This document shows positions 20,213 through 29,013 of a stretch of 64,000 bases of DNA, piece after piece. The notes below the pieces were generated by a model that worked only from the letters and a program-made list of their open reading frames with translations, did not search any database and had not been told where the DNA came from. The position numbers and the translations under genes are program-made. Location: positions 124,001-188,000 of the forward strand of contig JAPJBO010000196.1 in NCBI GenBank assembly GCA_030068145.1, in the 5' to 3' direction. Source of the DNA: Diplonema papillatum (lineage: Eukaryota > Euglenozoa > Diplonemea > Diplonemida > Diplonemidae). Numbering within the stretch: the first letter of the stretch is position 1; each line of letters opens with the position of its first letter.

Positions 20213-23200
20213 ATGCAACCGCGCGTGGTGTTCGCGGTGCTGTGCGCGGCGGGGGCGGCCGCCGGCGATGTGGACGCGGCGGCGGCGAAGCCCGCCTTCG
20301 TCCCGCTGCACCGCGTCGTCGACGTGACGGTGGGCGGGGCGCACCGGCACCACGGCAGCCGCGGGCTCGCGGCCAGCGGCACCCTGCGGCCGTACAGTCC
20401 GGGCAGCGACTTCGACGACAAGTCCTCGGTGGCCGTGGCCCGCCTGTCCAGCCTCGGCGCCGCAGCGTCGCCGAAGGAAGAAGTCGAGCGATTCGTCGGC
20501 TGCCGGGCGGCGGCGCTGGTCTTGGTCGTGTCGCCCTCCGGCGTCTCGGCCGCCGAGCGGGAAACGTACCAATGGTTTGAGCTCGTCGTCGGCCGTGGGT
20601 CGCGCGACACGCCCGTTTTCGTCGCCGATGCGTCGGATGCCAGGGTCGGGGCCCTGCTGCGGGATCTCGCCGCCGGCACGGAAGGAGGCGCGTTCGAGGA
20701 CGAGTTCGGTATGCGGCCTTTTTTTAGTAGGAAAAGAAACTTGTTTCTTTGAAGACTAATTTTAATCCGAACGACAGGTTTGCCGCTCCCAATCCATCCA
20801 GAGAAACAAAGTAGCTTGCTTCCCCTCCCTCCCTTCCCACTTGCTTCATTTTTCTTCGGAGTTCCCGTGGCACCACTTCATGTGGTCAGCAGCAAGATTA
20901 ACAGCTTTCTGGCTTCACCTTTTACTCCAACTATACGGCGCGCGGCAAGCAGAGCAGGAGCGGAGGACGAGAGTGACAGACACAAGCAAGTGAGGATTTT
21001 ATTATTTTATGGGTTTATTCCCTTATAGCCACCACGATTTTTTTTTATTCCCTTATAGCCACGAAAAAAGAATTTTATTCCCTTATAGCCACGTCAATGT
21101 TTTTTATTCCCTTACAGCCACCACATGTTTTTAAATTCCCTTATAGCCACGGAAAAAGAATTTTATTCCCTTATAGCCACGAAAAAAGAATTTTATTCCC
21201 TTACAGCCACGAAAAAAGAATTTTATTCCCTTATAGCCACGGGAAAAGAATTTTATTCCCTGACCAGCCTGGACAGCCTGTACCACCCAACCAGACAAGT
21301 CAACCAGTCCTGGTTGCACCAGACACTAAGTCCTGGCTTTAAGGTATCAACGGCAAGGGTCCTCTGAGTCGTGGTTTCAAGGGGAGTTTTCCCCTGTGAA
21401 GGGGCCCCTCAACAGTTTTCATAACACGGCATCGTAGGTCAAGAAACGGATAAGTGTGTGTTCCTTCTATTTCAGTCTGAACTGCATTTTGCATCCCCTC
21501 CCTCTCCCTCGGATAGAATGCAAAGGACCAATTTTATGATCGGAAATCAGGCAGCAAGCCTCACGATGTATGGGGACGACAGGGGTATCCTCCTCAGAAC
21601 ACTCGTGGAGGTAGGACCATAGTTTTAGACTGATCTTGCGAGGGGTGGGCACCCTATGAACACGAACAGGAGAAGGTGGCTCTCCAGGAATAAAATTCTT
21701 TTTCCGTGGCTATAAGGGAATAAAATTCTTTTTTCGTGCCTATAAGGGAATAAAATTCGACCTACGATGCCGTGTTATGAAAACTGTTGAGGGCCCCTTC
21801 ACAGGGGAAAACTCCCCTTGAAACCACGACTCAGAGGACCCTTGCCGTTGATACCTTAAAGCCAGGACTTAGTGTCTGGTGCAACCAGGACTGGTTGACT
21901 TGTCTGGTTGGGTGGTACAGGCTGTCCAGGCTGGTCAGGGAATAAAATTCTTTTCCCGTGGCTATAAGGGAATAAAATTCTTTTTTCGTGGCTGTAAGGG
22001 AATAAAATTCTTTTTTCGTGGCTATAAGGGAATAAAATTCTTTTTCCGTGGCTACAAGGGAATTTAAAAACATGTGGTGGCTGTAAGGGAATAAAAAGCA
22101 TTGACGTGGCTATAAGGGAATAAAATTCTTTTTTCGTGGCTATAAGGGAATAAGCCCTTTATACCAAACATGCAATGTTGGAGGAAAGAAGAAAGCGTCA
22201 CAGGCCATCCACGGCGTTTCCTTGCGCCCTGTACCAAGAAACAAACGTCCAGGGCAAAGCGTTCAACGAAATCTCAGATCTTAAACGACAAATATGTCCG
22301 ACGAGTACCTCACACTTGTACAAGGTTAAATAACCCCGTCGCTATCCCGAAAACATCGTAACTCCACCCCTTGCTTGCTTGCCCAAAATCTGAGCACACA
22401 CCCACTCCGAACCGTTCAAACCCGTCTGTAACGCAGTACGTGTTGGTACGTACAGACGGCACATCTCACATGAGGATGTGGCTAACTTTCTCTGTGCTAT
22501 GTGTCGGGAACTCAAGACCGACTGGTGAAAGTGACACGTGGGCTATGCTTCGTTTCACACGTTACCCACCGCGGGCCTGCACTTTAACACGCACGCACCC
22601 CACACCGAACCGCTCAATTCCCGTCTGTGACGCAGTGCTGTTGGTATGTACAGGCGGCACATCTCACCTGATAATGTGGCAAACTCTCTCTGTGAGCAAT
22701 GAGCTTGGCCTGTGTCGGGAACTCAAGACCGACTGGTAAAAGTGACAATTGGGCTTTACTTCGCTTCACGCACTTTAACACGCACGCACCCGAACCGAAT
22801 CGCTCAAAACCCCCATCTGTAACGCAGTACTGTTGGTCCGCGACGATCCGCCCCCCGACGCCGGCGGGTTGGACGTGCCGCAGCGGCTGCGGCGGCTGAC
22901 GTTTTCGGGCACGGCGTACTCCTCGGCGGACCTGGCCGAAGCGACCTACGCAAGCTTCGTGCCGTCGCTGGAGGGCTGGACGGCCTGGTGGCGCGGTGCT
23001 GCGGCCAGTCAGGCAGCGGTGGCCGATCTGCCTTACTGGACTGCGTCCCTGCAGTCCAAAATCGGCAAGAAAAAGTCGCCGGCGCCCGGCGAAGAAAAAG
23101 AAGCCGCAGAAGGAACCCGGACGTTCATCATCGCGGCGAACATCGACACCATGACGGCCGTGCCCACCTTCCCCAAGCGGAACCACCAAGACGGCTCCGC

Positions 23201-24113
23201 GCTGGCAGTCCTGCTCGAACTCGCCCGGATCTTCTCGAAAACGACCGCCGACAACGCGACCGGCACCGTGCAGATCCACTTCCTCCTGGGGTCCAGCCGA
23301 ACCGTCTCGTACCCGCACGTCAAACACTACCTCCAGAGCAACCCGCACGTCGCGCGCAGCGCGGACTACTGCCTGTACCTGGAAGACCTCATCCCGACCG
23401 CCGACGGCTCTCCTCTGTACCTGCACGAACCGTTGGTGAAGTCCCAGAAGCGGAAGGGGGATTCCGACCAGTTGCCGCTGGCGGGTGCCCTGAAGGCCGC
23501 GTTCCGCGCCGCAAACGTTGCCGTCGAGGAGGCGGTGTCGGAGGTCGACTACGCGAGCCACGAAGTCCCGTGGGGCAGCTACCACTTCGCGCACAAGGGC
23601 GTCCGGGCCGCGTCTCTGAGCTTCATCGCGCCCGACGGCCCGGCTGTGGGCCAGCTGCTCCGGTACAACGGCCTGGGCTCGGCCCGTTCGCTGGCTGAAA
23701 ACGCCGCCGCGGTAGCCCGGGTGGCCGACGCTCTCGCCGAGGCGATCCTTGCGCTCAGCGGGGCGGCCGCCGGAGCCGGAGCGAAAGCTGACCCGTTTTT
23801 CGTCGAGGCTGTGCTGAACTTCACTGCGGGGCATCCCAGAGTCCCCATGGCCGTGCAGACGCCGCACGGGCAGGCCGTGCTGGCGGCTGTCAAGGGGCTG
23901 TTCGTTTCGCACACGGGGCTTCGCCTCAAGGAAGAGTCTCACCCGCTGCCCAACCCGGACAGCATCCGCGTGTCGCCGCTGCCTTTGGAAGCGCGCATCA
24001 TCAGGTCGAAACCTATCACCTTCGACTTGCTGTGCTCAGTCGTCATCGCTAGCTGCCTGGCAATCCTCTTTCTCCTCTTCCGTCCCAACGCCCACGTCCC
24101 GAGGCAGCCATAA
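20213..24113 (+). CDS. NCLN: Nicalin-like ER membrane protein (two exons)
   Basis: Exons 20213-20708 and 22828-24113 give 593 residues (human nicalin has 563). A signal peptide is at the N-terminus (MQPRVVFAVLCAAGAAAG). The lumenal part includes an M28 peptidase-like fold with TFIIAANIDTM and DGSALAVLLELARIFSK, matching nicalin's AHYDSFG and GSGVSVLLELARLFSR. The metal-binding His and Asp are not kept, so no peptidase activity is expected. One membrane span lies near the C-terminus (about 566-585) with a short tail. In animals nicalin works with NOMO and TMEM147 in the BOS complex at the ER translocon for multipass membrane proteins. The joint reads G-TA (Val) in phase 1. Candidate leader acceptors are the AGs at 20205-20206 and 20211-20212, after a C-rich tract. 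I considered GPI transamidase GAA1, but it lacks GAA1's several spans. Confidence 0.85.
20709..22827 (+). other. Intron of the nicalin gene
   Basis: The 2119 bp intron has GT-AG ends and phase 1. It holds a 396 bp-arm inverted repeat (21045-22153), and a roughly 200 bp tandem repeat (22370-22830) whose last unit supplies the 3' splice site. Only four bases near the ends are complementary (TGCG at 20712, CGCA at 22823). Confidence 0.85.
21045..22153. repeat. Large inverted repeat built of short tandem units
   Basis: The left arm is 21045-21440 and the right arm 21759-22153, near-perfect reverse complements of about 395 bp, with a 318 bp spacer. The outer half of each arm is a run of about 30-36 bp units with TTATTCCCTTATAGCCACG; the inner half is unique sequence. 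The spacer carries two more such units in the right-arm direction (21690-21757). Extra units precede the left arm from 21014. The intron RNA could fold into one very long hairpin. Confidence 0.92.
22370..22830 (+). repeat. About 200 bp tandem repeat at the end of the nicalin intron
   Basis: Two full units and a partial third. CCGTCTGTAACGCAGTA occurs at 22413, CCGTCTGTGACGCAGTG at 22615 and CCATCTGTAACGCAGTA at 22813. The third is the actual exon 2 acceptor, so the first two are decoy acceptors. Part of the unit (GACCGGTGAAAGTGACAAGT and CTGCACTTAAACACACACAC) recurs at 43935-44012, close before a kinase exon. Confidence 0.85.
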
Positions 24114-25221
24114 TTCAGCCGGGCAAGTTTCGCCTTCGGGCCAGACTCAGCGCTTCAGACTGCCGAGCCACGCTGGTCTTACTCATGCCAGATCGCATCC
24201 GTGTGCTCCGAGGTGGACGGGACGTCCTGTCGAAACCGCTCGGCTCCGTGCGCGCAGTCGTCGCCTACTGCTACCTGCGGCGCTCATCAGCCCATCTGTC
24301 CTAAACTCTGATCCGACGACCGCAACCAAAGCGGCTCCGACTTTAGCCAGTCAAGATCGATGAGCAGTCTTGCCAGAGCTTAAATGTGTGGCTCTTGTCT
24401 GACCAGTCGCGCGTACAGCTGCGGGACTCCAAGGGAAGGAGAAAACCCAGCCCCCCGCGGATACGCGGCGCAGGGGGCAAGTTGAAGGCACGGGTGTGTG
24501 CCCCGAAAAGTCACGGAAGGAACGCGGACGGCATACCATCTACCCATGCACTGTGCGCAGCAAACTGTAAAAGAGTACCCACTTTGAACCACCGAACATG
24601 TGGGGCTGTATGCCGGCAAATACACTTGTCTGCTAACGTTTTGCCTCGACGTTACACTAGCCAGCCAGTCGTCAGCTATCATCATTACATGGCGAGCCCT
24701 GTAATACGCTCGCTACTCTTCTTTGTACCTTCAGCCTTTCTCTCGAACTTCTTACGTGGCCAATACTCATTCTGCTGGCACATCATAGTCCATCGAAGTC
24801 GAGAGAGGCGTAAGCGGCCCTTCGAGTGTTTTTTGAATCAGCACGTACGAAGCCCTAATGCTTGGAAAAAGAGATACGCGTGGACACTGTGCTGCTATCA
24901 TCAGGGAGGTGTGGCGACACGCCTGTTAGGTTGCTACCACAAACCAGGACGGACGGTTTCGTTGTACCTGCGGTACCCCGGCTCTGAGGGGTCCAATGCT
25001 TCTTTGAGCGATAAGCGGTAGCTTTCTCGCATACTTGTTACAGGTAAATATGTTACGTTGGCAAGGGTTTAACCTGAACGAGTACAGGTCAAATCGGCAA
25101 GTCGGGTCGGCGCTAACCATCTTTGGCTTTCTTCCACCCTTTCTCAGTGAGGGGACACAGGCCCACCTCAACACCTCAAGTGTGCCTTTTGCAGGATCTA
25201 GCACGAGTCAGAACAAGTAAT
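24114..25221. other. Intergenic between nicalin and ferredoxin
   Basis: No supported gene; the longest frame lacks an ATG and any domain. A short dispersed repeat (25033-25110, GCATACTTGTTACAGGTAAA then GGTTTAACCTGAACG) recurs at 52050-52120. A candidate leader acceptor CCTTTTGCAG ends at 25194, 27 bases before the ferredoxin ATG. Confidence 0.6.
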
Positions 25222-25608
25222 ATGTGGAGGCGCACACTCCCGAGGCTGGCTGGCCCGGTGCAAACCCTGAAGTACCCAGTGCACGCCTTTGTGAAGAGCC
25301 CCGGAGACACGGAGTACACAAAGGTATCAGGCTTCGAGGGTCAGTCGCTGATGGAGATTGCGAAAGAAGGTGGTATGGACATCGAGGCTGCTTGCGATGG
25401 AGCATGCGCGTGCAGCACGTGCCACTGCTTTGTGGACGAAGCGTGGTTGGACAAGCTGCCCGAAAAAACGGACGACGAAGAGGACATGCTCGACCTCGCC
25501 ATCGACCTGCGGGACAACAGCAGGCTTTCGTGCCAGATCTCCATGACGAAGGAACTGAGCGGCATCAAGATCGAACTTCCCCAAGACGTCACTTCGCAGC
25601 TGCTGTGA
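25222..25608 (+). CDS. [2Fe-2S] ferredoxin, adrenodoxin/Yah1 type
   Basis: 128 residues. The ATG at 25222 (MWRRTLPRLAGPVQTLKYPV) is chosen over an in-frame ATG at 25123 because a good leader acceptor (CCTTTTGCAG, AG at 25193-25194) lies between them and because it opens an Arg-rich presequence typical of mitochondrial import. The cluster ligands C58, C64, C67 and C104 have the exact C-x5-C-x2-C-x36-C spacing of mitochondrial ferredoxins, in ACDGACACSTCH and SRLSCQ. The acidic stretch around DDEEDMLD is the usual docking surface for ferredoxin reductase. Its expected role is electron transfer from NADPH via ferredoxin reductase for Fe-S cluster assembly. Two extra cysteines (C62, C69) flank the ligands. 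Single exon. Confidence 0.93.
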   Translation: MWRRTLPRLAGPVQTLKYPVHAFVKSPGDTEYTKVSGFEGQSLMEIAKEGGMDIEAACDGACACSTCHCFVDEAWLDKLPEKTDDEEDMLDLAIDLRDNSRLSCQISMTKELSGIKIELPQDVTSQLL

Positions 25609-27062
25609 AATCTGCGCAGGGTCTCAAGCCAAACGGGCTTGTGTCCATCTGTCGAGGCCGTCTGTAATCCGGTCCACCACTGGAACTGCATCAGCATTGC
25701 CTGCCGCCGTCGAACAGTGCACCACGGCCTGATCAGGTCCTACCCCCTGGAGCTGCATGTAGTTGCCCGATGCTGTTTTTAACGGCACATCAGGGCCTAC
25801 CAGGTGGGGATGGGCCGGCTTCGTCTGGCAAACGCGTAGCACGCGCCACTGCGCAATCACGGGCAATTTCCCGAAACGGATGCTGTACCTCACCATGGCC
25901 GCTCTATACTCCGCCACCTGGAGGAGACGCTGCATGAAGAAAGCCACCGCCTTGAAGAAGCCGCAGCGCCCCTAGCCAACTGAAACCACCTGCCTTGGCA
26001 ACCGGCACAACCTTCTGCTCTTGCCGCGTGAGCCGCAGCGAGGGACAGTGACAATTTTCTCGGACAGGTGGATTGTATTCTAATCGCTTAAATAATTCGC
26101 CTTCCGTTTTTCGCTCCAGCCAAGGCTAGCGCAGACCTCCGCGGCCCTCCGCAGCTGCATTCCGAGCCTTTCGAAGCTAGTTTGCTGCAGATACTCCCTG
26201 CCGCCGCGCAAGCGGCGCTTCCCACCCACAGCGTGCCAGCTGCCGACGCATTTCGTTTCATGTCCACTTCAGTTCCGCCTCGTCGAGCTGCTGTCTAGCG
26301 GCCAAGCGCTTTCCGGGTTCGAAGATCATTTTCCGCCATTTTTCTTTTAAACGGGTGCTTGCGCTCACCTGCGCAGACGACGTCAGTGCAGCATTTCGGC
26401 CGAAGTGTGGCGTCGCCGTCGAGACGGGTGGCGTGGCAACTTGGTCGGCATGGCTCGTGAACTACATCCGAAACATGTGTTGTCGGCAATCCCAGGTTCA
26501 TCCCGCATCACCATAGCCTCCCTGCAGGGTGAAGGGTTGCAAGTTTTGAGTCACCTTTTGGTGACACGGTAGTTGCAGCGCTGAGCGCTGGCGTTCCTTC
26601 CAGTCCCTCTGGGTTGCGCTCCCTTCAGGGAGCTCCCAAAAGGATGTCGTTCCTGGCGGACGTCTTAAATTTCCGTATTATCGGACTTGCCATTGTTCGC
26701 GCAGATCGGGAACAAAACTGCTGTTGTACGATTGAGCGAGCTTACTTACTCTACAATGCCGAACACACACTAGAGGATCCCTGGAAGCGTCCAATCCAAT
26801 GAAAAGAGGAACACCACTCCGGTAGTATACCGGATGCTGGCTGCCACCAGCAAAACATCTCCTTGCACACATCCACGTCACACGCAATAGGTGGAGGGGG
26901 GCTAACGAGGGGCCGCCGAGGAAAAAAAAAAAAAAAAAAAAAAAAAAACAACACACATCGTAGCTCAACGTCTGCGCGCGAAAGAGGCGTCGAAAAAGAA
27001 AGATCTTTTTTAAGCCAATAGCACAAAACAACCCCCCTCCCCCCGTCCTCTCCCCCCCAAAA
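25609..27062. other. Intergenic between ferredoxin and EF-hand gene
   Basis: No supported gene. TACCCCCTGGAGCTGCATGT at about 25740 resembles the segment at 19277. A small hairpin (TCACCTTTTGGTGA) lies at about 26551. A pure A-run of 27 bases is at 26922-26948. A candidate leader acceptor (TCTTTTTTAAG, AG at 27013-27014) lies 48 bases before the next ATG, with a C-rich segment between. Confidence 0.6.
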
Positions 27063-27944
27063 ATGCCTTTCTGCATCAACGTGGCGGCGGACGTGTACGG
27101 GAAGAAGCACAACCTCGCCTTCTCGTTTCCGCTGTGCCCCGGAATGACGGAGCTGGTGAACAGCATCGAGAGCATTTTCGACGTGAAGGCGCGGGCCTCG
27201 CGCCCGGGCAAGTCGGCCGACGTGCCGTTCAAAATCCAAGCCCTGCAGATGTTCGACCCCGACGCCAAGCGCTGGGCGGACGTGCACAGCACCTCCCAAA
27301 TGTCGGACAACTGCCAAGTGTTCTGCTTCCAGCCCGACAGCGTGTGGCACACCGACGCGCCGGGCGTTATACCTGGTCCGAAGGGCAGCACGACATGGAT
27401 AAGTTGCCACTCAACCATCCGCGGATCAACAGACGCAGGCAACCCGCCCACGCTCACTGAAAAGCTGCGCTCCGTTTTCCACGACTTGGACCTGCGCAAC
27501 AAAGGCTGCATTCAATACACCGATTTGAGAGAAGGTCTCTCGAAGGCAGACATCGAGTTCACCCTTTGCAGCAGCAGCGAGGTCTTCAAAGCGGCAGATT
27601 CCAACGGCGACGGCCGCATCACGTACGAAGAATGGGTCCAGTTTGCACTGGAGAACGCAGACCTCGTCGACGCGTTGTTTTTCCGGTTCAAGGACGCGAG
27701 CATGCCGCGGCTGACGTGGCACGGCACGTCGAGCACGGAATCCGCACAAAGCGTTCAACTCAGCCGTGAGGTTGAATTGTCGACCCTTCAGGCAGAAGCA
27801 GCGTGGGCTCGCGACCGCGTTTCCGCCTTGCGTGAATTTGAAGACTCCAAGCGGCAAGGCGACATCGCCCGTCTTAAAGCGTCCGCAGCAGAGCAGCGCG
27901 AGGCCATCCGGAAGGAAGACTTCCTTGCTGCCGTCATGTCCTGA
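27063..27944 (+). CDS. EF-hand protein with N-terminal globular domain and coiled coil
   Basis: Single exon, 293 residues, ATG start. Residues 1-105 form a compact domain (MPFCINVAADVYGKKHNLAF onward) that I do not recognise; its layout resembles a small ubiquitin-like or doublecortin-like fold, which is only a guess. A first EF-hand is degenerate (DLRNKGCIQYTD, lacking the acidic residues at loop positions 3 and 5). The second is canonical at 179-190 (DSNGDGRITYEE), so at least one calcium should bind. Residues about 230-290 form a charged helix or coiled coil. There is no signal peptide or membrane span. A calcium-responsive cytoskeletal or flagellar role is possible but not shown. A short decayed copy of the gene's 3' end follows at 27998-28049. 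Confidence 0.88.
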   Translation: MPFCINVAADVYGKKHNLAFSFPLCPGMTELVNSIESIFDVKARASRPGKSADVPFKIQALQMFDPDAKRWADVHSTSQMSDNCQVFCFQPDSVWHTDAPGVIPGPKGSTTWISCHSTIRGSTDAGNPPTLTEKLRSVFHDLDLRNKGCIQYTDLREGLSKADIEFTLCSSSEVFKAADSNGDGRITYEEWVQFALENADLVDALFFRFKDASMPRLTWHGTSSTESAQSVQLSREVELSTLQAEAAWARDRVSALREFEDSKRQGDIARLKASAAEQREAIRKEDFLAAVMS

Positions 27945-27997
27945 AGAGGTGGCGCACCAACCGCTGCACGCAGAAGCAACAGATGGGACTGGCTAGT

Positions 27998-28049
27998 AGC
28001 GTGGCTTCATCCGGAGCAGATGACTCCATCCTTGCTGCTGTCATGTTCG
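27998..28049 (+). pseudogene. Decayed copy of the EF-hand gene's 3' end
   Basis: AGCGTGGCTTCATCCGGAGC followed by TCCTTGCTGCTGTCATGTTC matches 27896-27943 (GCGCGAGGCCATCCGGAAGG and TCCTTGCTGCCGTCATGTCC), with a small insertion and loss of the stop. It lies about 55 bp after the true stop. Confidence 0.7.
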
Positions 28050-29013
28050 AAACTGATGCACTGTGTTTGCAGGCTCACAAACCTGATGCAGAACAGCCTC
28101 GCCCATCTCAAAGTGTGTCTGGAGTATGTTGGCTCTGCAGAAAGAGACTGCCGGCCCATAGAACCTCACCTCCATGTACTTGTTGCACCCGCACCTGCTT
28201 TGCAGGAAGGCCGGCTTGCAGTTGAAAATAAAAGAAGTGTGGGCTGTAGCCCGCATGAAACAGACAATTCCAGTTCCCGCGTCATCAAGACATGCCCACC
28301 TTTGTGGTTGGCGTGTCCCCCTCCCTCTAGCCAATCTCCGGGCTTTGCGGCGCCGCCGCCGGATATATTGAGTGAAATCCACGTTTGCATGAGGGGGGGG
28401 GGCCGAGGAGAGCCACGAGCACGGCCGAGGTGGCGCTTAGGAGTTGTTACACACGTGCGACCAGAATAATGTCCACGGACGGCCCTTTTACGTGCGAAGC
28501 ATTGAGAGAGAGAGAGAGGTCGTTCTGTTTCTCGCGATGCTCAGGCGGCCCGAAAACAACACGGAACGGAAAAGAAAGTTACAAAAAAAAAAAGGAGATG
28601 ACATGACATGTAGAAAATAAACAAAAATGTATTGCGACGAAACCTGTTTTCACCTCCTTTTCTTCCAGTTTGTATGCTAGTGCCGACAAGTCGAGTGGGA
28701 AGGGGCCCTGGCCTGCTCGGGACAGGAGCAGAGCTGAAGCTTTTGTTGAGGGAAGTATCGAGCGAGTGTCCTTATCATATCGTGAACTTGAGATCGTAAT
28801 GCAGTATCATCGATTCTGATTTTCTGACCTGAGCGACGTCGCGTGTCTATCTCAGTCCGCATTCGGAGCGACTCCAGTCTGGCCAGAATCGGACTGACCC
28901 ATCCGTATGGCAACACGGTATGAAAGTAGTCCCACGTGAAACCCTACAACTGTACATTTTGCGTTCGGTCAGGTGGCTCCCGGAGGAAGGGAGAGGAGGG
29001 GAGAGGGAGGGGC
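28050..29013. other. Intergenic before the RING gene
   Basis: No supported gene. It includes a decayed family 2 repeat (about 28190-28350: GCACCTGCTTTGCAGGAAGG, GTGGGCTGTAGCCCGCATGA, CCCCTCCCTCTAGCC), and a short G-run and GA-run (28394, 28506). Confidence 0.6.

Noticed and set aside
21097..22101. Frames encoding FPYSHEKRIL-type repeats
   Set aside because: They are translations of the tandem units in the inverted-repeat arms inside the nicalin intron and appear mirrored on both strands.
22614..23942. 442-residue minus-strand frame opposite nicalin exon 2
   Set aside because: It is the GC-rich shadow of a gene with clear homology on the + strand. It has no domain and its composition is Arg-rich, as expected of a shadow.
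20213..24113. GPI transamidase subunit GAA1 as identity for this gene
   Set aside because: It has one C-terminal membrane span rather than several, and the M28-like segments match nicalin better (LLELARIFSK, CLYLEDL, YHFAHKGVRAASLSF).
24386..25021. 211-residue plus-strand frame before ferredoxin
   Set aside because: It begins with GTG, has no domain and a composition like intergenic DNA.
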